From Akkermansia sp. (GTDB lineage: Bacteria; Verrucomicrobiota; Verrucomicrobiia; Verrucomicrobiales; Akkermansiaceae), in NCBI GenBank assembly GCA_017549485.1, contig JAFYUT010000086.1, forward strand, positions 1 through 46,650: a DNA stretch of 46,650 bases. Reading direction: 5' to 3'. The position numbers were made by a program, and so were the translations under genes. Below, piece after piece: positions 24,385 to 34,017 of this stretch (the stretch's first letter is position 1; each line of letters starts with the position of its first letter). Below the pieces are notes generated by a model. It was not told the origin of the DNA and did not search any database. It was given only the letters and a program-made list of their open reading frames with translations.

Positions 24385-27300
24385 ATGAATCCTGATAGAA
24401 AGTTGCCTATGAACAGAAACAAACATACAAAAGTAGCCTCCGCCGTGTTGATGTCGGCGTTGGGGATCGGTATGGCATCTGCCGATTCTGTCAAATATAG
24501 AGGCGCAGAAAATGTTATTATCAAGTTTGATGAGCCTGTGGTTTCTCTGGGGGTGGTAGAGAACGGCTGGAATGACAATTTGCCGGCAGAAGACCGCGGG
24601 TTGAACCTTTTTGATATCACCGGTGACCCTCAATACACGCCTAAGGCTCGGTGGGTTGACCAAGACCAACTGCAGCTCACCTTTGTGAAAGGTACGGCTA
24701 CTGCCACCAAATACCGCTTGGCCTTTCGCCCCGGCTCCGATAAATACCTGAGCGGTGCAGGCATGCCGGAAGCGGCGTTCGAGTTCTCTGCCAAACCGCA
24801 GGGTCTTCGTAGTGATGCCGTGCTGCCGGGGGTAAAGGGGGGCGCGGTGTGTGTGGTCTCCCGCGAGCAGGTGACGCGTGAGCAGATTAACCTTTCCCCG
24901 GAGTCTCCCGTGCGCTATTCCTTCCGCGAAATTACGCAAAAACACCCGCGTAAATATGGCAAAACGGTGCCTGCTGTGGTAAGTGAGCTGCGTGTTAAGA
25001 ATTTGGATACCGGCGACTTGGCGCAGCTGTTGCGGGAGCCGGAGCGCTATGGCCTGAAACCCGGTATGGAGGGGGTAGAGGCCTTCTCCCCCGAGCATGT
25101 GGTGCCGGGGCGTGTATTGGTGACATCGGCAGAGCCCTTGGACCCCTCCAAAATATGGGGCCTTTATGCCGAGGCTGATGAAAACAGCGGGTTCGTCAGC
25201 GGTGATGTGGGGGGCTTCTTCTCGCCCCAAGAGGATTTAGCTACGGGCATAGGCCTGCAAATTGTTACGGTAAATAAAAGCCCGCGCTTGCATTTGGGGG
25301 TATGTTTTGCTGCCCCGGTGGCTGAGTCCGAGGTGGAAAACATCTTCCGTAATATGGAAATCAGCGTGGGAGACACCCTCGCTACAACAGATGCCGATGG
25401 TAAGAGTAAAACCCTCACCGTAGGAGATAAAACCCTCCGGTTCCGCTTGCTTCCCTTGCCGGAAAACCGCGTGAGCTCATACTTTGGCGGTACTTTGCGT
25501 AAAAATGACGGCCGGGCGTTCAATCAACGCATTGCGTATGATTTGCCGTATACCAACATGTTCACCATTGAGGTAGAGGGTGCCGATGATTTGCCGGTAA
25601 CGGCAGATGTTGTCATCAAAGCCGGCACAGCGGCACTGTTGGGTCAGCCTTTGGTTACAGACCACCGCCACCGCATTACCCTGAATGCGGCGGCACCTGT
25701 GTTGTGTTTCGACCACACGCCCGATTATCCGGCTTTGTTGCCGCTCAAAGGTGAGCATTGCCTGCGTATGGAGTGCATCAATAATGCGGAAATGCAGGTA
25801 AGTGTGGCTCGTCTCAGCGCAGAGCAGTATATTGAGCACCGAGACCTGCTCAGCAAGATTGATGAACCCACCATCCGCACTCAGGTAGAGCTTGCATACA
25901 ATCTCCGGCTCTTAGAGAAACGCGTTACCGAGGGCCTTGCAAAAGAAGCTGAGGTGAAAGAGACCATCAAGTCATACAAGCGCCAGCTTGCTCAGCTTAA
26001 AAAGCGTGTGCCGGATTATGATGCCCTGCGTAAAGCGATGGCCGATGTGACTTTCAGTGCCCCGCAGAAATCCGACACCACGGGGCAGGGAATCGGTGTA
26101 TTGAAATCAGCTGAGTTGTTGGTAGATTTGGATGCGCTGAACGGTGCCCCCGCCGGGCCGGGTATTTACCTGATATCCGTGCGTACTACTGCGGCACCCA
26201 CAGTGCGTGCTGCTTTGCGCGCGCTGGAGCTGCAGGAAGACCTCTTTGATTTTGAAACGTGGTATGCCGTTCAACTTACGGATTTGCATCTTACCTATGC
26301 CGGCAGTGCCTTGGTGAGCAACAGTATTGCCACCGGTATCCCTACGGCAAATGGCGTTTTGCTCAATATTACCAATAGTAATGCCAAGGAGCTGGGCGCA
26401 GTTAAAGATGGTGTTACCGTATTGCCTGAGGTGAAAGCAGAGCGCCGCAAGACTCCTATGTTGATGGTGCGCAGCGGTGATGATTACCGCACGTTCTCTC
26501 GCCATACGGATGCCGCCCGCATGAACACCGACCGCCGTATCATGATGTTCAAAGATCGCTCCCTCTATCGCCCGGGGGATACCGTGCACATGCGCGGTGT
26601 GTTGAGAGAGGTATCTCACCTCGGCGAGCCCGCCATGCCTCATGTTAAGAGTGTAGAGCTTATCGTGAGCCGCCCCAATCGCAAGGAACTGGTGCGCAAG
26701 AATATTAAATTGAATGATTACGGCGCATTTGACTTTGAATTCAAGCTGCCTGAGGGAGATGAGGATATTGTGGGTACCTACCGCATTACCGTGCAGGCGG
26801 ATGGCAATAAATACCGCGATGAAGACTTTGTGGAATGCCAGGAGTTCCGCCGAGATGCCTTTACCACCAAGGGGGAGCTCACCATGGAGCCTGTGCGCCC
26901 GGAGGAGTTCTCGTACACCGTGACGGCTCAAGACCTCAACGGGGTGCCCCTCAGCGGTGCCGAGGCAGAGCTGGAGTTTGCCCTGTCTTACCGCTATGAC
27001 CACCCCGGTATTGCCGGGGAAAAGGCGGTAGTGCCTTATCTTGCCTCTAAGGAGTGGAAAGAAACCCTTAAGTTGGATGCCGAGGGTAAAGCCACCTACA
27101 AGGGTAAGTTGGAGTATTTGCACCGCGAGGCGCTGATGAACGGTACGGCTTCTCTGTGTGTGAGCGGCCATGTTACCAATGACCGAGAGGAAACCATGCG
27201 CCTCAGCTATGAGCGTCAGAGCTTGTACCCGGCAGACTTCCGTGCGCAATTGGGGGAAACCCTCACACTGCTCAGCAATGTCAAGAACAAGGACGGTAAG

Positions 27301-30300
27301 TATGAGGTTTTGCAGCGCGACCAAACCGTGAGTCTGCGCATGCTGACCGAGAAGCCTAAGGAAGAGATATTGCCCAACGGAGTTATCATGGTTGCCATGG
27401 AGCCCGTGACTCTTTGGCAAGGGGAGCTGACGGTGCCGGCCAACAGTATTAACGGTGTGCCTACCGACCTTAAAAAGCATTGGGAGGCCTACGCCGCGTC
27501 CCTCCGCCCCGATGATGAAAAGGGGCATGTATATGTGGAGATTCGCGGTAAAGATGCAGCAGGTAATGAATTGCAGGAGTGGAAAACTCTTTACCGCTGG
27601 GATTTTGAGACAAGCCCGCGCAGTGACCGCGACCACCGCGATGCTACCTGCACGGTAGAGGGGCGCGCTCTCAAACTTACCTCCACTTTTGAACATGAAG
27701 GTCAAGCTGTTGTGGTGCTCAATACAGTGGCCGGTACACGCGCAGCCGCTGCCGTGGCGGTGAAGAAGGGCGAGAATACGTGGGAGATTCCTCTGCTGGA
27801 TAACGAATATGGCCAGGTGAATGCTGCCGTGATGCTGCCGGTGCAGGCAGATACGCGTTACACCGATATGGAGTATACAACAGGCACTGCTGAGGCTGAG
27901 CGTGTGCAAACCAAGTTGGGTGTTGAGTTTACCGTGCCGCAGCCGCATCCTGCCCCCGGTGAAGAGATTACCCTCAATGGGCGTATCGTCGGCCCGGACG
28001 GCAAGCCGCTTCAAGCCACCGAGGTGACACTCTTTGCGGTGGATAAAGGTATGCTCTCTGTCAGTGGTGGGCACCGTGTGCCTAATCCCGGTACATTCTT
28101 CACCAAGGTATGGGTGGCGGGGATTCATCCGCAATTTGCTCAGGTGCCTGCCCCGCTCAAGGTGAACTTCGGGGAATACGCTTCTTCCCCCATGGCCGGC
28201 CTTTGGCAAGGCGATATCGTGGGTGCCGGGCAACTGCTGCAGCAGATGAAGGGCGTGGCTCATTATGCGACCACCGGTGGTACACGTGTGGCCAATAGCA
28301 AGCGCGCGCTCGGCGGTGTTATGTATCAATCTGCAGAGCATGAGACCGCTGTGGTAGAAGAATGTGCTGCCCCGGTGGCTTGCGATTCTGCCGATATGGA
28401 CCTTGCGGCCAATGGCCCGGTGATGAAGGCGAAAGGCGGCTCAGATGCCGTGGCTTTTGGGGTGACTGAGGCCCCGACCATGGCGCTCGACAGTACGGAA
28501 GAATCCGGTGCGGTAGCTCAACCCCGCCTGCGTACCAATTTTGTGCCGGTGGCTGTGTGGGCCCCTGCGCTCAAAACGGATGCCGAGGGCAAGTTCACCG
28601 TGAATGTCAAGCTGCCCGATACGCTGACCACCTATCAAGTATACGCCGTAGCCCTCGGGCAAGATGGCAAGTGTTTTGGCTATGCCGAGAGTGAATTCAC
28701 GGTGAATCAACCCGTGATGCTCACCCCCGGTACCCCGCTCTTCATGAGTGTGGGGGATCGCCTGCGCCTGCCTCTTACCATTACCAATAATACCGATACC
28801 GACGGCACTTGGACAGTAACGCTTGAGGGCGCCGCTGCACCGCAGCAAATCACCCTCAAGGCCAAATCTACCTCCACTCTCTATTTTGACTACACCGCTG
28901 TGGAAGAGGGCGAGCGCAAGCTGCATTGGCAGGCATTGGCCGCTGCCGGCAGTGATGCCGTGGAGGGGTGTTTTGATGTGAAGTTCCCCGCCCCCGTGCT
29001 GCGTGAGGCCCACCGCTTGGTATTGCAAGAGGGGGCAGAGCCTCTTAAAGTGGGGGCCTTGCCTGCGCCCGAGCTGGCTACCTCTACCCGTGGTAAGGTG
29101 GAGGTGTTGCTCTCTGCCAATCCCTTGCTGCACCTCAATGAGTGTATGGAGCTTACGCTGGGGCAAGGCTACGGCAATACGGAGTGGTATGCTACTTCCC
29201 TGCTGCCGTGGATGCTGCATGACCGTATGGCTCCGTTCAGCCCCGCCATGGCGGCAGTGCCGGCTGCCGAGGCTCGCAATGTGGTTAACAAGGGGGTAGA
29301 GCGCTTGGCTAAGTGCCAGCGCCTTGATGGTGGCATGGGGTACTGGCCTGCGGAGAATTTCTTCTGCCGTTGCAGTGAAAGCAGCCCCTGGGCCTCTGCC
29401 TACGCCGGTTTGGTGCTCAGCATTGCCAAGGATAACGGCTTTGCCGTGCCGGAGAAAACGCTGCCGCGCCTGAGAGAATACCTCACCAAGTACCTTAACG
29501 AGCAGCGTAAAGACCCCGAGGTGTGGGCTGCTATGTCTCCCCACATTCTGTATGCCGCTGCCCGCACGCTGGGGGATGATGCCCTCATCGGCGAGGCCTT
29601 GCAGCGTGCTTTGGCTCAGCTCAAACAACATGAGGATGGTAGCTATGGCTTGGTGGCGGCGTATCACCCGCGTGCCTGCTGTTTGTACTGGTTCAACACA
29701 AGCCGCTCGGCCGCAAGCCTCAACTTCTTGGCCGAGATGCATAAGGACAAAGAGGCTCGCCATGAATCCTTCCTCAAGTGGATGCGTTGCGTGGGGCATG
29801 ACTACCGCCATGCCACCACGTGGGATGGCGGCTGGATGCTCATTGCCCTGCATGAGTACCTGCGCCTTACCCCTGCCGGTAATGCAGAGTCTACCATTAC
29901 CCTGCAAGACGGTCAGCAGCTTACCCTCGGCAACGGCCCCACGGCATATACCCCTGCGGCCACGGCCACACTTGGTGAGATTCCCACAGTTATCACCCGC
30001 ACAGCCGGTACCGCCTATGTGAGCGTTAAGTTTAAAGCCCAACCCGAGCAAACCGAGTACCCCGGCGTTACCGAGAAGGGCTTGCAAGTAACCCGTATTT
30101 ATGAAAAACGCGGTGAGGATGGCGCATGGCGCCCGGCTACCGAGTTTAATGTGGGAGATGTGGTGCGTGTTACCCTTACTTGCGCCAAGGGCGAGAAAGA
30201 CCTCGAATACTTTGTGCTGGAGGATTACCTGCCCTCTAACATGGAGGCCCTCAACCCCGCTATCCCCTCTCAGTCCGCCGGGCTGGATTGGCAGCCTTGG

Positions 30301-30507
30301 AGCCAATGGTTTGATAACCGCGAGTTCCAAGCCCACCGCGTGCGCGGTTTCTGTACCCGCTGGGGTGGTAGAGACCTCCTGAACATGAGCTACTATGCCC
30401 GCGTGAAACGCGCGGGTGAGGCCATGGCTCCCCCGGCCTCTGCTCAGCTTATGTATGAGCCGCAAACCTACGGGCTCTCCCCCAATACCAAGGTTATCAG
30501 CAAGTAA
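24385..30507 (+). CDS. Alpha-2-macroglobulin family protein lacking the thioester
   Basis: 2040 residues, exported: signal VASAVLMSALGIGMASA after a basic start. A-typical features: a macroglobulin MG2-like segment DRSLYRPGDTVHMRG (about residue 725), the alpha-2-macroglobulin domain around 1385-1420 (VPVAVWAPALKTDAEGKF), and a helical thioester-type domain from about 1570. In thioester members this domain carries Y-G-C-x-E-Q. Here the aligned segment reads YGNTEWYATSLLP (residues 1596 on), so both the Cys and the Gln that form the bond are replaced. It therefore probably traps proteases, if at all, without covalent linkage, as suggested for the thioester-less bacterial subgroup. The usual partner pbpC is absent nearby. 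The first Met was chosen because the promoter is 6 nt upstream; Met9 (24409) is an alternative. Likely periplasmic or outer-membrane associated; no lipobox seen. Confidence 0.9.
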   Translation: MNPDRKLPMNRNKHTKVASAVLMSALGIGMASADSVKYRGAENVIIKFDEPVVSLGVVENGWNDNLPAEDRGLNLFDITGDPQYTPKARWVDQDQLQLTFVKGTATATKYRLAFRPGSDKYLSGAGMPEAAFEFSAKPQGLRSDAVLPGVKGGAVCVVSREQVTREQINLSPESPVRYSFREITQKHPRKYGKTVPAVVSELRVKNLDTGDLAQLLREPERYGLKPGMEGVEAFSPEHVVPGRVLVTSAEPLDPSKIWGLYAEADENSGFVSGDVGGFFSPQEDLATGIGLQIVTVNKSPRLHLGVCFAAPVAESEVENIFRNMEISVGDTLATTDADGKSKTLTVGDKTLRFRLLPLPENRVSSYFGGTLRKNDGRAFNQRIAYDLPYTNMFTIEVEGADDLPVTADVVIKAGTAALLGQPLVTDHRHRITLNAAAPVLCFDHTPDYPALLPLKGEHCLRMECINNAEMQVSVARLSAEQYIEHRDLLSKIDEPTIRTQVELAYNLRLLEKRVTEGLAKEAEVKETIKSYKRQLAQLKKRVPDYDALRKAMADVTFSAPQKSDTTGQGIGVLKSAELLVDLDALNGAPAGPGIYLISVRTTAAPTVRAALRALELQEDLFDFETWYAVQLTDLHLTYAGSALVSNSIATGIPTANGVLLNITNSNAKELGAVKDGVTVLPEVKAERRKTPMLMVRSGDDYRTFSRHTDAARMNTDRRIMMFKDRSLYRPGDTVHMRGVLREVSHLGEPAMPHVKSVELIVSRPNRKELVRKNIKLNDYGAFDFEFKLPEGDEDIVGTYRITVQADGNKYRDEDFVECQEFRRDAFTTKGELTMEPVRPEEFSYTVTAQDLNGVPLSGAEAELEFALSYRYDHPGIAGEKAVVPYLASKEWKETLKLDAEGKATYKGKLEYLHREALMNGTASLCVSGHVTNDREETMRLSYERQSLYPADFRAQLGETLTLLSNVKNKDGKYEVLQRDQTVSLRMLTEKPKEEILPNGVIMVAMEPVTLWQGELTVPANSINGVPTDLKKHWEAYAASLRPDDEKGHVYVEIRGKDAAGNELQEWKTLYRWDFETSPRSDRDHRDATCTVEGRALKLTSTFEHEGQAVVVLNTVAGTRAAAAVAVKKGENTWEIPLLDNEYGQVNAAVMLPVQADTRYTDMEYTTGTAEAERVQTKLGVEFTVPQPHPAPGEEITLNGRIVGPDGKPLQATEVTLFAVDKGMLSVSGGHRVPNPGTFFTKVWVAGIHPQFAQVPAPLKVNFGEYASSPMAGLWQGDIVGAGQLLQQMKGVAHYATTGGTRVANSKRALGGVMYQSAEHETAVVEECAAPVACDSADMDLAANGPVMKAKGGSDAVAFGVTEAPTMALDSTEESGAVAQPRLRTNFVPVAVWAPALKTDAEGKFTVNVKLPDTLTTYQVYAVALGQDGKCFGYAESEFTVNQPVMLTPGTPLFMSVGDRLRLPLTITNNTDTDGTWTVTLEGAAAPQQITLKAKSTSTLYFDYTAVEEGERKLHWQALAAAGSDAVEGCFDVKFPAPVLREAHRLVLQEGAEPLKVGALPAPELATSTRGKVEVLLSANPLLHLNECMELTLGQGYGNTEWYATSLLPWMLHDRMAPFSPAMAAVPAAEARNVVNKGVERLAKCQRLDGGMGYWPAENFFCRCSESSPWASAYAGLVLSIAKDNGFAVPEKTLPRLREYLTKYLNEQRKDPEVWAAMSPHILYAAARTLGDDALIGEALQRALAQLKQHEDGSYGLVAAYHPRACCLYWFNTSRSAASLNFLAEMHKDKEARHESFLKWMRCVGHDYRHATTWDGGWMLIALHEYLRLTPAGNAESTITLQDGQQLTLGNGPTAYTPAATATLGEIPTVITRTAGTAYVSVKFKAQPEQTEYPGVTEKGLQVTRIYEKRGEDGAWRPATEFNVGDVVRVTLTCAKGEKDLEYFVLEDYLPSNMEALNPAIPSQSAGLDWQPWSQWFDNREFQAHRVRGFCTRWGGRDLLNMSYYARVKRAGEAMAPPASAQLMYEPQTYGLSPNTKVISK

Positions 30508-30526
30508 ATCTCCCGCTTTATACACC

Positions 30527-30566
30527 AATCCGCCACGAGCGCATCTTGCGAACGTGGCGGATTTTT
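30527..30566 (+). terminator. Rho-independent terminator of macroglobulin gene (may act both ways)
   Basis: Perfect 11-bp stem AATCCGCCACG (30527-30537) with CGTGGCGGATT (30553-30563), then further T. It lies between convergent genes. Confidence 0.8.
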
Positions 30567-30662
30567 GTGTCGCGCCCTCCCGTGCCCGTATCAGCAGTGG
30601 GTGGCGGGGAGCCATTGGCCGTAATGGCAACGGTGCGGTGTAACGAGAAAGTTCTGGGGGGA

Positions 30663-31619
30663 TTACGGCTCTTGAATGATAAGCCTTTTTTGCCTGCGGA
30701 TGGCTTGGTAGCCCCCGGGGAGGCTCAGACGCGCGGTAGGGCTGTTCGCCGGCAACATATCTGCAACGGTAACAACCATGGATTCACTGATTTGCGGTAC
30801 CCCGTGGCGTTGCAGATAATAACGCACAATCGCTTTGCGCAGGGATGCCGGTTGCTCCAATACAAAGGGCAGGTAGAGCCTCCCCTGCGGGTCAAGCAGG
30901 GGCAGTGCCGCCATGGCGGCTTCCAGCGCCTCCAGCGTCTCTTGTTGCAAGCGCGCGCTGCGGCCCAAAATGGGGGTGACATCTCGGCCAAGAGCTTTGT
31001 TGAGGGCCGGTAATACCTCATGCCGTATGCTGTTGCGGGCTACATCTGCCACGGCGTTGGTAGAGTCATCTCTCCATGGTTCGCCGTTTTCCGTAAGCCA
31101 TTGGGTGATTTCTGCGCGGGTAATCCCCAACATGGGGCGCAGTAGGTATATGCCCGCCCAGTCATCCACCGCGCTCATCCCCCTTACCCCGGCAGAGCCT
31201 CTTGCCAGGCGGAACAAGACTGTCTCCGCCTGGTCATCTGCATGGTGTGCCAGCGCAATGGCCGGTATCCGGTGCTCCTGCGCCGTCTCGCGCATGAACG
31301 CGCGGCGTACCTCGCGCGCTGTTGTTTCCAGAGACTGCTTTTGTTGCCGTGACAGTGCCGGTATATCTGCCTTTTGGCAGTATATTGGGATATGGAGCCG
31401 CCGGCATAATTCTCGGCAGAATTCCTCATCGGCATCCGCCTCCGGACCGCGGATGCCGTGGTTCAGGTGACAGGCGGCTAAGGGGTGGCATCCGGCGGCT
31501 TTCAGCAGTAGCAGCAAAGCCACGGAATCGCGGCCCCCGCTCAGCCCCACCAAGCACCCTCCCCCCAAGGCTATCTCCATAGCCTCGGTGTGCAACTTGT
31601 CTTGCATCGAGCTCGGCAT
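30663..31619 (-). CDS. tilS: tRNA(Ile)-lysidine synthase
   Basis: N-type ATP-pyrophosphatase that converts the wobble C of the CAU-anticodon tRNA-Ile to lysidine so that it reads AUA and is charged with Ile. The PP-loop GLSGGRDSVALL is clear, followed by ACHLNHGIRG, ETTAREVRRAF and ALAHHADDQAET, all characteristic. 318 residues from the start at 31619; a compact form, with the C-terminal substrate domain reduced compared with the 430-residue E. coli enzyme. The stop of the Nudix gene and this ATG are separated by a single base, so translation is coupled. The longer open frame to 31793 overlaps the Nudix gene in another frame and was not used; Met at 31607 is an alternative. A CAU tRNA lies at 36375. 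Confidence 0.93.
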   Translation of the reverse strand: MPSSMQDKLHTEAMEIALGGGCLVGLSGGRDSVALLLLLKAAGCHPLAACHLNHGIRGPEADADEEFCRELCRRLHIPIYCQKADIPALSRQQKQSLETTAREVRRAFMRETAQEHRIPAIALAHHADDQAETVLFRLARGSAGVRGMSAVDDWAGIYLLRPMLGITRAEITQWLTENGEPWRDDSTNAVADVARNSIRHEVLPALNKALGRDVTPILGRSARLQQETLEALEAAMAALPLLDPQGRLYLPFVLEQPASLRKAIVRYYLQRHGVPQISESMVVTVADMLPANSPTARLSLPGGYQAIRRQKRLIIQEP

Positions 31620-31620
31620 T

Positions 31621-32229
31621 TTACTCACCCTTGAGGGCGTCCACACAAATGGCAGACCATGTTTCAAGCTTGTCGTAAAGCGGCCCGGCCAGCTCTTCAA
31701 GCGTGCAGAACTTGAGGTTGGCCAGCTTTTTCTCCAGCGGCACCACCTCCTCGTTATCCAGCTCAAAACGGTGCACAATGCCCAAGTGTACACTGCCTAC
31801 CTCATTCGTATCATCATTAATGACGGCATAAAGCTTTTGTGTTGCCGTGCCGGAGAACGATATTTCCTCACGAATCTCACGCTCCACCCCGGCCAAGTAG
31901 GTGTCAATGTTGTCGGCAAGGCCGTCTACGGGGTTGATGTGTCCGCCGATACCCAGAGACCATTTGTCGTGCAAGCGGGTCTCGCCTCCCTTGGCGGTGC
32001 GGGCATAAGCCAGCACTTTCCCCTCATGGCAGAAAATGGCATAGGCTATGATTTGCTTGAACTGCGGGTTTTGCTCGGCCTCATCGCGATCCATATAATG
32101 TGCCACGCCATTGCCGAAAAAGGCGCTCAGATACTCCTGTGCATTCAAGCGCACCCCGTTAAATGCCCCAACTGCCTCAAATGCTGCACGGGGTACTACC
32201 AATACTTGTTCTCCATTATAGCGTGACAT
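31621..32229 (-). CDS. Nudix-family hydrolase with an altered Nudix box
   Basis: 202 residues. Around residues 95-130, IGGHINPVDG then GVEREIREEISFSG matches the Nudix signature, mainly the REx(x)EE metal site (REIREEI). The usual Glu eight residues before this Arg appears to be Asp, and the following Gly is Ser, so the box is partly changed. Members normally cleave nucleoside diphosphates linked to another group; the substrate is not readable. First gene of a two-gene unit with tilS. Start supported by TATAAA ending 8 nt upstream. Confidence 0.8.
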   Translation of the reverse strand: MSRYNGEQVLVVPRAAFEAVGAFNGVRLNAQEYLSAFFGNGVAHYMDRDEAEQNPQFKQIIAYAIFCHEGKVLAYARTAKGGETRLHDKWSLGIGGHINPVDGLADNIDTYLAGVEREIREEISFSGTATQKLYAVINDDTNEVGSVHLGIVHRFELDNEEVVPLEKKLANLKFCTLEELAGPLYDKLETWSAICVDALKGE

Positions 32230-32237
32230 GCCGCCAG

Positions 32238-32265
32238 TTTATATGGAATGCCTTGATTTGGCAAG
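32238..32265 (-). promoter_or_regulatory. Promoter of Nudix-tilS operon, leaderless spacing
   Basis: On the minus strand: CTTGCC (32265-32260), 16-nt spacer, TATAAA (32243-32238), 8 nt to ATG 32229. Confidence 0.6.
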
Positions 32266-32343
32266 CTAAATCACTGTGCTACCCAAAATTGCAACACTCT
32301 CTCGGTATGGGAGAATCCATAAAACTAAAAGAATGCTAAAAGA

Positions 32344-32372
32344 TTGACTCAAAATTAATTCTATTGTATGAT
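32344..32372 (+). promoter_or_regulatory. Promoter of small lipoprotein gene
   Basis: TTGACT (32344-32349), 17-nt spacer, TATGAT (32367-32372), 10 nt to the ATG at 32383. Confidence 0.7.
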
Positions 32373-32382
32373 GGTTCATGTC

Positions 32383-32769
32383 ATGAAAAATACTGTTTCT
32401 CGTATTGCGATAATCGGCCTGCTGGCAATCTCTGTAAACAGTTGCACAAGTTGGAAAGGCATAATAAAATGTCACGAACATGCTCAAATAGGAGTTACAA
32501 CGGCATGGTCAGTGAAAAAAGAATGCGGCCGGCCAAATTGCGTAGTTCGTACACCGGATAACGCCGTAACATACTCCTACTCTCAAAACTATTATGATAC
32601 TAATATAACAGGTGTTTCAACGATAATAGATTTTGATTTTTCATATCCCAGCGGAAATCTATTACATACTCGCATGTATAACACCGATGAAATTTTGCCT
32701 TGGACTTGCAGTGACCCTTTTGGTGAATCTTCTCTTGAGGATGTGCCTATCATAGAATTTTATAAATAA
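32383..32769 (+). CDS. Small putative lipoprotein of unknown function
   Basis: 128 residues from 32383. Short basic start, hydrophobic core and VNSC lipobox. The body has four further Cys and many Tyr and Thr, and no recognised domain. Starts upstream at 32368 and 32371 overlap the -10 box and are unlikely to be used. It lies in the AT-rich patch with other orphan lipoproteins. Directly downstream is a truncated copy of another lipoprotein family, so this region has been rearranged. Confidence 0.65.
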   Translation: MKNTVSRIAIIGLLAISVNSCTSWKGIIKCHEHAQIGVTTAWSVKKECGRPNCVVRTPDNAVTYSYSQNYYDTNITGVSTIIDFDFSYPSGNLLHTRMYNTDEILPWTCSDPFGESSLEDVPIIEFYK

Positions 32770-32821
32770 TTCATTTTAGCGGATGTTATGTACATCCTCA
32801 AGCAAAACCTCCGACACTTGA

Positions 32822-33160
32822 GTATCGCATGAATTGCAACTTCAACTGTACTTTCATATTGAAGGGTATTCTCTTGATGAAAAGAAGTTAACCAGTGCAA
32901 GTATTGCTCCTGAAATTATCGAATCTTTCAAGAAGTTAAATTTGAATCTTAAAAGTGAGACTCAAATTACCCAAACAAAGAACGTAAGAGCAATGCAATA
33001 TAAATCAACTATTCGTTTTAAAAAGCTTAGAGGAAATAATACTCTTGTTCCGGAAATTGTGCATGATGCTTTAAAAAATGAAAAAGTCACAGAGATAGAC
33101 TTATTTAGAGAAGATAAGTGGTTCCAAACTGACCTAATTTTAGAATTAAGAGAAGAATAA
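32822..33160 (+). pseudogene. 5'-truncated paralogue of the lipoprotein at 33362-33892
   Basis: The frame is open from just after a stop at 32819 and has no ATG at a suitable place (a TTG at 32834 is the first possible start). The sequence HELQLQLYFHIEG matches the middle of the convergent lipoprotein (YELQILLCIYMIP), and the C-terminal part shares GNNTLVPEIVHDALKNE and EIDLF. The signal peptide and first about 90 residues are absent, so it is probably a remnant or a decayed duplicate. A 47-nt block is identical in both copies (33032-33078 here). Confidence 0.7.
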
Positions 33161-33187
33161 GAAAAACTAAACTAATTCTTTAATTTT

Positions 33188-33216
33188 TGCCATGGGGTAT
33201 AAAAAGCCCCATGGCA
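33188..33216. terminator. Hairpin between convergent paralogues
   Basis: TGCCATGGGG (33188-33197) pairs perfectly with CCCCATGGCA (33207-33216). T-rich flanks are weak, so the terminator role is only likely. Confidence 0.45.
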
Positions 33217-33361
33217 TTTAATTTAAACGATGTAACTCAATCGGAATACAGTGCTGAAAATCGAGAAGTGTGGCGATAATGAAGGCTTCTAAATCAGAAA
33301 CGCAACTAAAGAGAGACAAAGAGCCGAACAAATCAACTAACAAACCCTTGCACATTCATTG

Positions 33362-33892
33362 TTATTGCTTTCTCAATTCTAAATCAAAATCCATCTGAAA
33401 AAGGGATTCTTTTCCAAATAAATCAATCTCTCTTATTTGCTCGTTTTTTAAAGCATCATGCACAATTTCCGGAACAAGAGTATTATTTCCCTTGAACTTT
33501 TTAAACCGAACAACAGACTTGTATCGTTTATAATTAAAAGAATCAGGAGCTATATCTTCAATAGAAATCTCAAGTGGTATCATATATATACATAGTAATA
33601 TTTGCAACTCATATTCAATGCTTTCTGATGATGCGTATTTAATTTCTGGTTCTTCCCATCTGTATACTAAACCTGTTCCTTTTAATCTGTAACATCTCGA
33701 TGGCGAGTACACATCATTACCCACTTGTTTTAATGCTATATCTAATGTTCCAATGTATTGATTAAGATAATTGGTATCATATAAAACAACTCTTCCGTTT
33801 GGATTGTTCGACGTTGTTTTTATATTTTGGTTATTTAATGAACATGCGTTAAATAACATCGAAAAAAAGAGAAAAAAGATATTTAATTTCAT
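33362..33892 (-). CDS. Putative lipoprotein, intact member of a local paralogue pair
   Basis: 176 residues from the ATG at 33892. MKLNIFFLFFSMLFNAC gives a signal with lipobox F-N-A-C. The mature protein begins with Asn/Thr-rich sequence, has a beta-rich middle (GRVVLYDTNYLNQYIGTLDI), and ends with RFKKFKGNNTLVPEIVHDAL and EIDLFGKE. I know no family with this end. The plus-strand remnant 200 nt away shares this C-terminal half. A GTG at 33904 is a possible longer start. A TAGAAT lies upstream without a good -35. Confidence 0.7.
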   Translation of the reverse strand: MKLNIFFLFFSMLFNACSLNNQNIKTTSNNPNGRVVLYDTNYLNQYIGTLDIALKQVGNDVYSPSRCYRLKGTGLVYRWEEPEIKYASSESIEYELQILLCIYMIPLEISIEDIAPDSFNYKRYKSVVRFKKFKGNNTLVPEIVHDALKNEQIREIDLFGKESLFQMDFDLELRKQ

Positions 33893-34017
33893 AATATGTT
33901 GCACGGTTTAAATTCTAGATGTCTCAGAAAATTTTTTCTGTGTATCATGTTTTAAAATCTGGTCAAGTGTTATTTGACTTTCATGATCATTTTTTACCAA
34001 TAAAGCTTTTTGGCTAG

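Noticed and set aside
13605..30630. Other long antisense frames, e.g. 13605-15443, 17037-18512, 26107-28341 and 28441-30630 (minus)
   Set aside because: All lie opposite well-supported genes, give His/Gly/Leu-rich translations without motifs, and lack promoters.
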